Under the pieces are notes generated by a model that saw only the letters and a list, made by a program, of their open reading frames with translations, ran no database searches and had not been told where the DNA came from. Of a DNA stretch of 64,000 nucleotides, positions 12,250 to 23,569 are shown piece by piece; positions within the stretch are counted from its first letter, which is position 1; each line of letters starts with the position of its first letter. Source of the stretch: Chelonoidis abingdonii (lineage: Eukaryota > Chordata > Testudines > Testudinidae); NCBI RefSeq assembly GCF_003597395.2, contig NC_133770.1, positions 90,015,641 to 90,079,640 on the forward strand, in the 5' to 3' direction. A program made the position numbers and the translations under genes.

Positions 12250-13563
12250 ACATAAGAACGGCCATGCTGGGTCAGACCAAAGGTCCATCCAGCCCAGTAT
12301 CCTGTCTTCTGACAGTGGCCAATGCTAGGTGCCCCAGAGGGAATGAACAGAACAGGTAATCATCAAGTGATCCATCCCCTGTCGCCCATTCTCAGCTTCT
12401 GGCAAACAGAGGTTAAGGACACCATCCCTGCCCATCCTGGCTAATAGCAATTGGTGGACCTATCCCCCATGAATTTATCTAGTTCTTTTTTTGAACCCTG
12501 TTATAGTCTTGGCCTTCAGAACAACCTCTGGCAAAGAGTTCCACAGACTGAGCATTGTGTGAAGAAACACTTCCTTTTGTTTGTTTTAAACCTGCTGCCT
12601 ATTAATTTCATGGGGTGACCCCTAGTTCTTATGTTATGAGAGAGTAAATAACACTTCCTTATTTACTTTCACCACCCCAGTCATGATTTTATAGACCTCA
12701 ATCATATCCCCTTAGTCGTCTCTTTTTCAAGCTGAAAAGTCCCAGTCTTATTAATCTCTCCTCATATGGAAGCTGTTCCATGCCCCTAATCATTTTTGTT
12801 GCCCTTTTCTAAACCTTTTCCAACTCCAATATATCTTTTTTAATTTGCATTGACTACATCTACATGCAATATTCGAGATGTGGGCATACCACGGATTTAT
12901 ATGGAGGCAATATGATATTTTCTGAATATTATCTATCCCTTTCCTAATGATTCCCAACATTCCGTTAGCTTTTTTGACTGCCACTGCAATTGGGTGGATG
13001 TTTTCAGAGAACTATCCACAATGACTCCAAGATCTTTCCTGAGTGGTAACAGCTAATTTAGACCTCATTATTTTATATGTATAGTTGGGATTATGTTTTC
13101 CAATGTATATTACTTTGCATTTATCCACATTAATTTCATCTGCCATTTTGTTTTCCAGTCACCTAGTTTTGTGAGATTGCTTTGTAACTCTTTGCAGTCT
13201 GCTTTGGACTTAACTATCTTGAGTAGTTTTGTATCATCTGCAAATTTTGCCATCTCACTGTTTCCCCTTTTTCCATATCATTTATGAATATGTTGAACAG
13301 CACGGGTCCCCTGGGAGACACCACTATTTACCTCTCTCCATTCTGAAAATTGACCATTTATTCTTACTTTTGTTTCCTATCTTTTAACCAGTTACCAATC
13401 CATGAGAGGGCTGAAAGGGTCTTCCCTCTTATCCCATAATAGCTTACTTTGCTTAAGAGCCTTTGGTGAGGGACCTTATCAAAGGCTTTCTGAAAATCTA
13501 AGTACACTATATCCACTGGATCCCCTTGTTCACTTACTTGTTGACCCCATCAAAGAATTCAGC
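12250..13563 (-). mobile_element. CR1 LINE copy A, 5'-truncated
   Basis: CR1 LINE read on the minus strand. The 3' end lies at low coordinates ('acataagaacggccatgctgg'), and the reverse-transcriptase part runs up to 13563, where the copy is truncated. Conceptual minus-strand translation shows the RT palm motif (VYLDFQKAFDKVPH, about 13460-13510) and the catalytic box FADDTKLL (about 13225-13260), with stops and frameshifts. Same subfamily as the copies at 19.6 and 42.7 kb. Not functional. Confidence 0.9.
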
Positions 13564-14799
13564 AACCTGCACACTGGGCCCAAAGGCATTAAAAGGCAGT
13601 ACTGGGCCCAGATAGCCCTGCCTGTCCGTGCCTGCCAAGCATGCTCTAACTGGAGGAGCAGGTTCAAAGGAGTTCAGAAGCCCAGGTAATGTGTAGTGGA
13701 CAGGCTGCAGGAGAGAGGAATCCTTCTCTGGGAAGCCAGATGGAATGTTGAGCCTGAGAAGGGACCACAGAGCGGGTAAGACCCTGGCAGTGCCTTCTCC
13801 AGCCTCCACCCGCCTCCTTTGAGAACCTTCAAGGTCCTGCTCCTTTCGATTCTTCTTGTTAAAGTACAAACAGTTAACTACTTAGGAGCTATGCCCCAAA
13901 CTGAAGGGCCATACAGGTAGGAAGTAGCCCAAGGCAACTGACTTAGACTCCTGCAGGAAGGACCCTGCTCATGTTGCTTTCCACAGGGTCCTGGGCTGGG
14001 ACTCAGTGGACAAGGAGGGCCTAGGCCCCTCTACCACCCCACCTCCTGTAGGGGCTCAGGCCCAGATGTGGATGGAGGCCAGAAGATTCCCAGCTTATGG
14101 ACAGGAATCGGTCCCCTCTACTGCCCTGACAGAAACACTGGAGGTTGAGTGCATTAATCACTAGCCTGTATTGCCCTCCAAGCACCTCATCACACATCTT
14201 TTATTTGTTTATATGGGTAATTTCCTTTAACAAAAGAAAAGCATTGCAAATTTATGTAGAAATTTGCATTTCTGACAAAAGACAAAACAGAAAGTGTGTG
14301 TGTGTGGCCATCTTGAAAGCTATTTATGGATATTAGGAGACATCCACTCAAGTAGCAGAAACAATATCCTGTGACTTAGGTGATCAATCACACAGCATAA
14401 ATAATGAGTAATGAATAACAAACATTCAAAGCAATAGCCATATTTGTATAAGCCAGTCACTGAATAATTCTGAATAACTGCCAAATTAATAAAAATCAAA
14501 GTCAGTTCATGGATAATTTGAATGGGAAAAAAGATAAATTCTTTGAATAAATGGCTCACTGAAAATAACTTGCAAAGCTCTGTTTCTTTAAGAAAAAGAA
14601 TGGCAGATTAGTGTGGAAATTACCAGGCTACCACCTTTATGGCTCTTCTTGCTAAGACTCTGACAAGAATCCTTCTCAGTCAGCTCTAAAATAAGTCATA
14701 TTAGCTCTTCCTCTGATTTCAGAGCAAGAAAGTGTGCCTCCTGTATGATCTCTGCTCTCTGTCTACCTCTAGGAAAAAGCATGTGAAAAATATTTCCAC
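13564..14799. other. Repeat-like, unclassified; no gene
   Basis: 13564-14130 is relatively GC-rich ('ggcctaggcccctctaccacc') and looks like part of an LTR or other interspersed repeat, but no ends or domains could be fixed. Overlapping frames of 95 and 111 codons are on opposite strands with no recognised domain. 14140-14799 is AT-rich unique sequence. Confidence 0.4.
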
Positions 14800-15236
14800 T
14801 TAGGGCTTGGCTACACTGGAGAGTTGCAGCGCTGCAAACCCACCACCAGTGCTGCAAGTTACTCACTGTCCACACTTGCAAGGCACGTACAGTGCTGCAT
14901 CTCTCTGATTGCAGCGCTGGCTGTACTCCTGCTCTGCTTGGGGTATAAGGATTGCAGCGCTGGCGATGCAGCGCTGCTCTGCAAGTGTGGCCACCAAAAG
15001 CGCTGTAATTGGCCTCCAGGGTATTAGGAGGTATCCCAGAATGCCTGTTCAGCCACTCTGCTCATCAGTTCGCACTCTACTGCTGGGCTGCAAGGTGACC
15101 GCCCTTTCAATGCCCCGGCGAATTTTAAAAATCCCGTTCCTTTCTGTCAGGCCTGGTGTGGCGGGCAATCATCATTGCAATCGTTTCAGTGACAGCTCCA
15201 CTGCGCCAAATGAGCCCCACAGGAGCCAATGGCAAA

Positions 15237-15713
15237 TTGCTGGACTTCATCAGTGTTTTTGGTGAGGAAGTGTGCATCCACAGCTGACGCTCCAGCCGTA
15301 GATTACGTACCTATGGCAATTCAAGGCTATGCTGGAAAGGGGCCATGACCGGGACGCGGTGCAGTGCAGGGTTAAAGTAAAGGAGCTGCGGAGTGCCTAT
15401 TGCAAAGCCCGTGAGGGAAACCGCCACTCAGGTGCTGCCCCCAGGACCTGCTGTTTTTACAAGGAGCTGGAGGCAATACTTTGGGGTGACCCCACTGCCA
15501 ATCTGACGACCACAATGGACACTTCAGAGCGGGGAGGGTGAGGGTGAGGGGAGGAGGTTGAGGAAACGGAGAGTGAGGGTACTGGGGTGGGGGAAAACAC
15601 CCCGGAGTCCCAGGAGGCATGCAGCCAGGAGCTCTTCTTAAGCCAGGAGGAAGGTAGCCAGTTGCAGTAGCTGCAACTAGTTGGAGAAGGACAAGCAGAG
15701 GAGCGGGTTCCCG
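15237..15713 (+). pseudogene. Myb/SANT-like protein, first exon remnant
   Basis: In PIF/Harbinger elements a Myb/SANT-like partner binds DNA and helps bring the transposase to the element and the nucleus. Here translation gives LLDFISVFGEEV near 15237, a frame break, then an open stretch from 15329 with HDRDAVQCRVKVKELRSAY and a CCFYKELEAIL tail, typical of the third helix of this domain. An acidic region with ESQEACSQELF follows in another frame. A splice donor candidate (GTAAGT) is at 15714. Frameshifts and stops mark it as broken. Confidence 0.8.
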
Positions 15714-15786
15714 GTAAGTAGCTTTTAGTTTCAGGATGCAAATGTTTCGGGAGAGGAGGAGGGGTTTGGGCTGCATTAATGCATGC

Positions 15787-15922
15787 CTAGATGTGGAATA
15801 GCCCATTGATGTGGTCTATCACGTCACGGTAATCGGCCTCTGTAATCTCTTCAAAAGTTTCTGCCAGAGAGTGGGCAATGCACTTGCGCAAGTTTATAGG
15901 GAGAGCCACTGTGGTCCTTGTC
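15787..15922 (-). CDS. Conserved antisense reading frame, function unknown
   Basis: The minus strand ends in an open segment reading AETFEEITEADYRDVIDHIN then five residues and a TAG stop. The same frame and the same stop occur at 58171-58305 in El-2. I do not recognise the peptide. In this copy a frameshift separates the conserved tail from an upstream DKDHSGSP segment. It could be the last exon of a third transposon gene or an untranslated remnant. Confidence 0.4.
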
Positions 15923-16037
15923 CCAGTCAGGCTAACGCGTCCGTGCCACTGTGCCGCGAGGGGTGGAGGGACCATTGCTGCACACAGGCAAGCTGCGTAG
16001 GGGCCATGGCGGAATCCGCATTGCTGTAGAAGACCCT

Positions 16038-16338
16038 CCCACTCTTCCCAGGTCACCCGCAGCAGCGAGATATCTTCCAGGATTAACTCCTCTGGAAAAT
16101 GTGGGGAGAGTGTTCAGTGTAGGTGCCCCCTGCAGCATTTTGCTCTCCTCAACCCACAGAAACCCTCCACATCCCAGAAGCAATCATTCCCCCTTCCCAG
16201 GTGACCCGCAGCAGTGAGAGAGCTTTCAGGATTAACTCCTGTGGAAAATGTGGGGAGAGTGTTCAGTGTAGGTGCCCCCTGCAGCATTTTGCTCTCCCCA
16301 ACCCACAGAAACCCCTGCACATCCCGGAAGCAATCATT
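16038..16338 (+). repeat. Tandem duplication, unit about 149 bp, two copies
   Basis: Matching landmarks are displaced by 149-150 bases: ggt(c/g)acccgc at 16051 and 16200, 'ggattaactcc' at 16080 and 16229, 'caatcatt' at 16181 and 16331. The two units are nearly identical. It lies inside the predicted Myb-gene intron. Open frames of 81-88 codons across it are products of the duplication. Confidence 0.9.
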
Positions 16339-16512
16339 ACTCACCATTTCCTGCCTCCTGTGGGTTAGGTGCACTCTGTTTGGTATGGGAAAAGTATGTT
16401 AAAGTGAAGACTGTCAACTCCTTCACTGTGTGGGAATAACTGTCTGGGTGAGATTATAAACAATGCAGCCTGTGTCCTGTTTTAACTGTTCCCATTTCTA
16501 TCTTTTGAACAG

Positions 16513-17034
16513 TGTCCTTGACTACTGGACTGGCCGCATCATCCACTGGGCAGAGGCTACACAACCTCAGGAAAAAAACTGCAAAAAAGCAAAGAAGACA
16601 TACTTAAAGCAGTTATGGATCACTCTGCCAGAAAGAGTAAAAAAACTGCAGGACTGGAGACAAAGGGAAAGCTTGCTCCGTCAGAGAAACGCAGAGGCTA
16701 AGAAGAAAAGCACAAACAGCTGATAAGCATCCTGGTGTGCCAAGCGGACTCTATCCAGGAGCTCGTAGCCATGCAGGCAGAGCACTACTGTGCTGGGCCC
16801 CCCCTGTCCCAAAGCTCTTTCCCTTGTGCCCCAATGTCAGCTCCAAACCCCCTTCCCCAGCATCCAGGTTCTTACCACCACCAGCTGCCCCCAACACCTG
16901 TACGTTCACCAATCAGCCCTGAGAACGACGACCCTTACCCTTTGCACTCAACCCCCATCACCGTGCAGTATTTTCATCCTGAAGTGCAGCAGTCATTACA
17001 CAGCACTCCAGACAGGACATATTCAAACCTGTGA
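16513..17034 (+). pseudogene. Myb/SANT-like protein, C-terminal exon remnant
   Basis: Starts after the acceptor AG. It gives a basic, probably coiled-coil region (KKLQDWRQRESLLRQRN), a frame break near 16723, then DSIQELVAMQAEH and a proline/serine/histidine-rich tail ending TYSNL and a stop at 17034. El-2 has the matching tail at 58653-58952, ending MYTNL. The double stop and frame change show it is broken. Confidence 0.75.
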
Positions 17035-17116
17035 CTGTACAGTTCACCACCCTACCCCACTACCCTTTTAGGTTTCCAAAATGTTGTGTGTCTGTCAAGA
17101 AAGTTATTTTCTTTTC

Positions 17117-17122
17117 AATAAA
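17117..17122 (+). terminator. AATAAA polyadenylation signal, Myb-like gene
   Basis: AATAAA lies 83 bases after the stop of the plus-strand gene. A minus-strand AATAAA starts only about 30 bases further on, so the two genes end tail to tail. Confidence 0.65.
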
Positions 17123-17147
17123 TGAATTCTTGTCTTTGAAAACAGTC

Positions 17148-17153
17148 TTTATT
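17148..17153 (-). terminator. AATAAA polyadenylation signal, transposase gene
   Basis: TTTATT on + is AATAAA on -, just downstream of the transposase C-terminal remnant. The same site is conserved in El-2 at 59048-59053. Confidence 0.65.
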
Positions 17154-17261
17154 ATTGCAGAAAGTGAAAGATACCATAGCCCAGGAAAGAAGCATGCACT
17201 GAAAATCATTTTAGGAAAAACAGTTTCCTACTATTGTAACCACTGCACTTCACTCCCGTGC

Positions 17262-18556
17262 AAGGCACCAAACATTACTGTTGGTTTTCAGCCTCAAATT
17301 CCTCCCTCAAGCCATTACCCTAAGCTCCAGTCGTTAGCCCTGGCTGGGCCTCTCTAGAGCCCTGCTCTCTGGCTGCTCAAATTCAGCCCCCAGGCATTGA
17401 CTTCGGACGGTCCTTCCTGACTTGAATGTAAGTCGCAGGTCACCCTTCCCCTTTCACAAATATTATTGGAGGGGGCAGCACGCGGATTATAACTGCAAAG
17501 ATGCTCTTTCCCCCAAGTCATAGCTTACATAAGGATCGTCCAGCACCTTTGTAAACGGCCAAAAACACACTCTCAGCCTAGTCATTCACACCAGCTCAGC
17601 CTGTAGTTGTAACCGGTCCTTGCTGCCTGTCAAGGCTTCCCTGTATAGTGTTTCATGAGCAAGCATCTAACGGCGTCAGTGGGTCTCCAAGGCTCACAAT
17701 GGGCATTTCGACTCCCTACTGTGATCTTTCATGGTCTGAGGAAACAAAGTCCCGGTCTGCATCTTCGTGAAACAGTCCAGGTTGTTCCAGAAAGATGTGT
17801 GCATCATGCCACCTTTCCAGACCAGCCGTGTTTAAGTCAAATGATAAACACCATGGTGGATTCCCCACAGTTGCCTGAGGAGAACCATAGAGAAATACGG
17901 CACCTTCCGATTAAATGCTACTCGGATGCCAGGTGGGGTGGTTCCAGAATAGGAATATGCATCCCATCTATCGTGCCTCCACAGTGAAGGAAACCCATTT
18001 GTGCAAAGCCATCCAGAATGTCCTTCATGTTTCCCAGAGTCACGGTTCTTCTTAGCAGGATGCGATTAATGGCCCTGCAAACTTGCATCAGCACGATTCC
18101 AAAGGTCGACTTTCCCACTCCAAACTGGTTCGCGAGCGATTGGTAGCTGTTTGGAGTTGCCAGCTTCCAGATTGCAATAGCCACCGGCTTCTCCACTGAC
18201 AGGGCAGCTCTCAATCTCGTGTCCTTGCGCCGCAGAGTGGGGGCGAGCTCATCACACCGTTCCATGAAAGTGGCTTTTCTCATCCAAAAGTTCTGCAGCC
18301 ACTGCTCGTCATCCCAAACTTCCATGATGATGTGATCCCACCACTCAGTGCTTGTTTTCCGAGCCCAAAAGCGGCATTCCATGGTGCTGAGCATTTCCGT
18401 GAAAGCTACAAGCAATTTAGTGTCAGACGCGTCAGGCGACTTGATATCATCGTCGGACTCCTCACTGTCACTTTGGAGCTGAAGGAATAGCTCAACTGCC
18501 AAACATGATGTGCTGGCGACAGTCATCAGCAAAGTCTTCAGCAGCTCGGGCTCCAT
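17262..18556 (-). pseudogene. HARBI1-like PIF/Harbinger transposase, broken
   Basis: The enzyme cuts and rejoins element ends with a DDE nuclease. The chosen start is the ATG at 18556 (MEPELL), which El-2 shares at 61053. The open frame itself extends upstream to 18850, but that part overlaps the terminal repeat region and is probably untranslated. Numbered from 18850, visible parts are an acidic stretch (SDSEESDDD, residues 127-135), RKATF..CDELAP (191-204), a helix-turn-helix-like segment around SYQSLANQFGVGKST (235-249) and the first catalytic Asp in TIDGMHIPI (D295). After a stop at 17918 similarity continues in shifted frames, including a trace of the HDA.F motif, so the second half is destroyed. 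Full family members are roughly 350-400 residues. Confidence 0.88.
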
Positions 18557-18898
18557 TTCCCACAGAAATTGCGCTGCATAGAGACTCACAATGGTGCCAA
18601 ACGTGGACGGAAAAACTGTGACTGCTGGGATGTGAAGTGACGCACCACGGGGCGCTGCGACAGGAAGCAGAATGACCCGCACCTTTCCGTCCCCTTCCCA
18701 AAACCCACGGCGCCAAAATGGGACGAGGTGCTCTGTGGGACAGCTACCCATAATGCACCACTCCCAACGGCGCTGCAACTGCTGCAAATGTGGCCACACT
18801 GCAGCGCTGGTAGCTGTCAGTGTGGCCACACTGCAGCGCTGTCCCTGCACAGCTATAACTCCCAGTGCTGCACACTTGCAAGTTTAGCCATGGCCTTA

Positions 18899-19596
18899 GT
18901 TGATCTAATAGGGACCTTTTGCAGTTGAAAGAGGTGTTACAACAACTCTTTAGGAAACACAGTTGCCTGGAGAAGTTTATTGCCAACCATCACCTGTTTA
19001 TTCCATTAGGATATGTCTGGAACAATTTCTTGTTATAATGCCTCTTCTGATACCTTTCAGATCAGGACAGGTGTCAGAGGGAAGTATGCATGCACCTTGA
19101 CTTTTCAATTTTCTCTTCACTTTTTTGGGATTGCTGAAACTACTGACAATCTACTAGCAAGAGTTGAGATCTATGTTCCAGAAAGTAATATTTACAAGCT
19201 GTCAGACCTGAAGGCAAAAATTAAAATCAATGACCAACTTATCCCCAGATGCTTTTTGCTTCTGCAGCTGCAGCTTTTGAGCGTGTTACCATTTCTTGGA
19301 GAGCCTTCTCCAAATGTTTCTACATTTAAATGGTTCTCGCTGGGCCAAATTCTGTGCTTCTTAACTGAGCAAAACTCCCACCAAAATCAATGGGAATTTT
19401 GCTGGATTGAGGATCACAAAACATGTCCCTATGACAGTTTAAAAATAAAGACAAAACTTCTGCCAGTCTGTCTGGTTACCTACCCTCTGCAGAATCTGAA
19501 ACCTCCCTCTGTGAGCAAATATTTCTCTTGCTTTCACCTACCTTGGAAATGTCTGATGATTTTATGAATGCCAAAATTACCGCCCAAATTACATTA
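18899..19596. other. No gene; one dispersed repeat fragment
   Basis: The 184-codon frame at 19013-19567 has no recognised domain, and part of it (19333-19425) lies in a recurrent repeat motif ('aatcaatgggaattttgct'). I treat it as a chance frame. Confidence 0.5.
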
Positions 19597-21455
19597 GAAC
19601 ATAAGAACAGCCATACTGAGTCAGACCAAAGGTCCATCTAGTTCAGTATCCTGTGTTCTGACAGTGGCCAAAGCCAGGTGCCCCAGAAGGAATGAATAGA
19701 TAATCAAAGTGATCCATTCCATCACCCATTCCCACCTTCTGGCAAATGGGCTAGGGACACCATCTCTGCCCATCCTGGCTAATAGCAATTGATGGACCTA
19801 TCCTCCATGAATTTATCTAGTTCTTTTTTGAACCCTGTTATAGTCTTGGCCTTCACAACAGCCTTTGGCAAAGAGTTCCACAGACTGACTGTGCGTTGTG
19901 TGAAAAAATAATTCTCTTTATTTTAAACCTGCTGCCTATTAATTTCATTGGGTGACCCCTAGTTCTTATGTTATGAGAGAGTAAATAACACTTCCTTATT
20001 TACTTTCACCACCTCAGTCATGATTGTATAGACCTATATCATATCCCTCCTTTGTCATCTCTTTTCCAATCTGAAAAGTCCCAGTCTTGTTAATCTTTCC
20101 TCATATGGAAGCTGTTCCATGCCCTAATCATTTTTGTTGCCCTTTTCTAAACCTTTTCCAACTCCAATATATCTTTTTTAATTTGCATTGACCACATCTA
20201 CATGCAATATTCAAGATGTGGGCATACCAAGAATTTATATGGAGGCAATATGATATTTTCTGAATATTATCTATTCCTTTCCTAATGATTCCCAATATTC
20301 TGTTAGCTTTTTCGACTGCCACAGCACATTGAGTGGATGTTTTCAGAAAAGCATCCACAGTGACTCCAAGATCACTTTCTTGAGCGGTAATGGCTAATTT
20401 AGACTATCATTTTATATGTATAGTTGGGAATATGTTTTCCAATGTGCATTACTTTGCATTTATGATTATTGAATTTCATCTGCCATTTTGTTTTCCAGTC
20501 ATCCAGTTTTGTGAGATTCCTTTGTAACTCTTTGCCATCTGCTTTGGACTTAACTATCTTTAGTAGTTTTGTATCATCTGCAAATTTTGCAAGCTCACTG
20601 TTTCCCCTTTTTCCATATCATTTATGAATATGTTGAACATTACTGGTCCAAGTACTGACTCCTGGGGGACATCACTATTTACCTCTCTCCATTCTGAAAA
20701 CTGACCATTTATTCCTACCCTTTGTTTCCTATCTTTTAACCAGTTACCAGTCTATGAGAGAACCTTCCTTCTTATCCCATGACAGCTTACTTTATTTAAG
20801 AGCCTTTGTGAGGGATGTGGGTAAAGGTTTTCTGAAAATCTAACTACACTATATCCATTGAATTTCCCTTGTCCACATGCTTGTTGACCCTCTCGAAGAA
20901 TTCTAGCAGATTGGTGAGACATGTTTTCGCTTTACAGAAAACACGTTGACTCTTACCCAACAAATTATGTTCATCTATGTGTCTGACAATTGTGTTCTTT
21001 ACTACAGTTTGGCAGGTACTGAAGTCAGGCTTAGAGGCCTGTAATTGCCAGGATCACCTCTGGAGCCCTTTTTCAAAAATTGGCATCACATTAGCTATCC
21101 TCCAGTCATTTGGTACAGAAGCTGATTTAAATGATAGGTTACAGTCTACAATTAGTAATTCTGCAGTTTCACATTTGAGTTCCTTCAGAACTCTTAGGTG
21201 AATACCATCTGTTCCTGGTGACTTATTACTGTTTAGTTTATCAGTTTGTTCCAAAACCTCCTCTAATGAGCCTCAATCTTGGACAGTTCCTCAGATTTGT
21301 CACCGAAAAAGAATGGCTCAGGTTTGTGAATCTCCCTCATATCCTCAGCCATGAAGACCGATGCAAAGATTTAATTTAGTTTCTCCTCAATCGCCTTATT
21401 GTTCTTGAGTGCTCCTTTAGCATCTCAATCATGCAATGGCCCCACTGGTTTGGCT
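19597..21455 (-). mobile_element. CR1 LINE copy B, 5'-truncated
   Basis: Same subfamily as copy A but extends further into the RT domain. Minus-strand translation shows an open 66-codon piece at 21054-21254 with NKSPGTDGIHLRVLKE and SVPNDWRIANVMPIF (RT fingers), then FADDTKLL near 20560-20600. Stops and indels throughout. The 3' end begins 'acataagaacagccatactga'. The 5' limit is approximate. Confidence 0.9.
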
Positions 21456-22240
21456 ACAAATTAGAAAAGCAAGTGACAAATCCTATATATAAAGACATCA
21501 GTCTTGAACGCTGTCAGAGGGTTCTACAACTTATTTTGCTCTTCTTTGGCCTGGACTCTTTGAGTGATGCCTTCCGTCTAGCGTTTTATTAGGATTTTCA
21601 GGATCAGCCTACAGGGCCAAGTCTCCAGTGTCATAGTTCTTGATCAGTCAAAGCTATTAAGTGCTGCTACTAACTTCAGAAAATTGTCTCTTTTTTGTGT
21701 AGTTTGTCTTTGTCTATTCTCCCTCCCTCCCTCACTACTTCTCAAGAATTTCACAGTGGTTCATTTTCTTAGTGGTGCTGCCCTTGCTGTTCATGCTCCA
21801 TTTCTGTGACACAGGAATCTTGACAGAACCTTCTATCACTGTTATGCAGGAGTCTCATGTATCCTTATTTATTTTTCTGATATTTCACATCTAACTCTCT
21901 TTATTCCTATCTTACTAAATTTGTTAGTGCCCCTAAATTTACTGATTTGAGACATTCATGAACAATTCTGGGAAGACTGAAGAAGTATTTTCCCAATTAC
22001 TGAGATCTCTTCTGTTGTAGAGAAAGGATGAGCAAAAATGTTCCTGCTGTGTTAGCTACCATGAAGTCAGCCCACCTAGAAATCTGTGATTATCTGCTCT
22101 AATGCAGTAGCACAAAGTGTATTAATAAAGGCTGTCTCAGTGCCTAATAACAATGAGAGCTCTACTCTCAAACATGAGGTTAAGTGCTAAAAGCTCAGTT
22201 TGGGTGCTCAGATTAGCATGTAGTAACCTGAGGCAGGTGT
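21456..22240. other. No gene seen
   Basis: Unclassified sequence between two LINE remnants. No domain, exon or element ends recognised. Confidence 0.45.
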
Positions 22241-22244
22241 TTTG

Positions 22245-22500
22245 AGTGTCTAACAGTTGGCCCCAAACTTCAAAATTGGGCCTACTTCTTATGTGCTTTC
22301 TTATCTATTCTTTGGTTTGGAATTCAACGTGGCAAAAATGGAACTTCTCAGTTACTGCACTTCCTCCTGCCTTTGTTTTGGTCAAGAGCTTGATGTCATA
22401 CTTGCTTCATCCTCTTTCCTGTGTAATTCCCCAACCCTCATCCAAATCATTGCTGCTGGTTCTTCCTCTACAGTATACAGACATTCCTATTAATACTCAG
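22245..22500 (+). mobile_element. L2-like LINE ORF2 fragment
   Basis: The plus-strand frame reads FNVAKMELLSYC, resembling the 'LNVAKTELLIF' block of L2-clade LINE reverse transcriptases. It is C-rich in the L2 manner. The copy is short and diverged, and is separated from a second piece at 23570-23990. Confidence 0.5.
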
Positions 22501-23565
22501 GTAGCCTTTCCCCTGAGGTATGGCTCACACCGCCTCCTGGTGCTTGCTTCTTGGCGTGGCTTCTCTCCTCTCCTCAGCTGGGTGCAGTGCTGATTCCTTT
22601 TCTATGATGCTTAGTGCTTCTACTCAGGATGACTCGTTACTGTGCCCCTGATACAAGGGGTACTATCCCTTGGGAAAATGAATAATGCTATCACTGCTGG
22701 CAAGGAGTATAAAACCATATACACAAGAAATAGTGAAGTACATCAACGCAATCTCTAGCACACAAGTGACACATCCAAAAATACCAGTGTGACAAAGGGG
22801 GACTTGATTGGAAATTGGCAACTAGGATCTGGGGATAGAAATGGTTAAGTTTAACTAATAAGTACTAAATATTAACTAATCAACAAATTTCCCAACTTTC
22901 ACAATGCTTACCAACCCCCAGCTCCCTCCTGGGCAGATGGTACACTCAGGATGAGTCCTGAGATGACTGCTGCAGCATTGTGAACATTGGCCAGCTTAAA
23001 AAAAAAGGGAGGAGGGTCCTCTTACAGTGTCTTCACTTCCAGGTGGGGCAGGGTCCTTGCCTGTCTCCCTGGCCTGAAGTCCTGTGGAGATATCAGCTGG
23101 CTCTAGGTAGCTACCACTGGGATGGTTGTCTGCCTCCCTGGATGGTGGTCTCCACAGGGCTAGAGCTGACTGACCCAGGCACTAGATCCCTCAGCAGTTC
23201 AAAGATTCCCTTTCCATAGAGTGGGAATTAATCAGAGACTCCCCAAGCCTTCAGCTTTTCTCTTGGCTCCCAAACTGAAAGCTCAGAATTGAAACTAAAA
23301 CTTGTCTGAGTCAGTCTGTCACCTCCCGCTGAGGCGCTGCTGAGCAGCCTTGTCTCCTGACTGGCCTAGAAAACCATTTGTCCAGATCACCCTATGGGCC
23401 TCAACAGGACTTTCTAGTCCATTCTAGCCCCACCCCAACTCCAAGCATGCTGGGAAATGCTGTGAGAAGGCTCTGTTATCTATTGTCATTGTAGTCCATA
23501 GGGTAGGACCCCCTAATGGCTCAAGCAAAATTTCCATGAACTGGTAAACTCCACATGGGGTTACT
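22501..23565. other. No gene seen
   Basis: 22780-23500 is somewhat GC-rich and may be an insertion between the two L2-like pieces, but no ends or domains were found. Confidence 0.4.
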
Positions 23566-23569
23566 CCTT

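Larger units (their letters stand above)
15714..16512 (+). other. Predicted intron of the Myb/SANT gene
   Basis: Bounded by GTAAGT at 15714 and a pyrimidine-rich AG acceptor ending at 16512 ('ttctatcttttgaacag'). Coding similarity to the Myb-like protein stops and restarts at these points. It contains an antisense conserved frame (15787-15922) and a 149-bp tandem duplication. Confidence 0.6.
14803..18895. mobile_element. PIF/Harbinger DNA transposon El-1, complete ends
   Basis: Terminal inverted repeats GGGCTTGGCTACACT (left) and, reverse-complemented, GGCCATGGCTAAACT (right) bound 4093 bp. TTA flanks both sides (14800-14802 and 18896-18898), the 3-bp target duplication expected of this superfamily. 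Inside are a Myb/SANT-like gene on + and a HARBI1-like transposase on -, the two-gene set known for PIF/Harbinger elements. Several GCAGCGCTG motifs lie near both ends. Both genes carry stops and frameshifts, so this copy is unlikely to be autonomous. Confidence 0.92.

Noticed and set aside
13402..13869. Overlapping frames of 95 and 111 codons near 13.6 kb
   Set aside because: They straddle the CR1 truncation point and a repeat-like block, and no domain is visible on either strand.
18557..18850. N-terminal 98 codons of the El-1 transposase frame
   Set aside because: They read through the terminal repeat region. The shared start at MEPELL in both copies is the better choice, so I treat the upstream part as untranslated.
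19013..19567. 184-codon open frame as a possible gene
   Set aside because: No recognised domain, no promoter or splice context, and part of it overlaps a recurrent repeat motif. AT-rich DNA gives frames of this length by chance.
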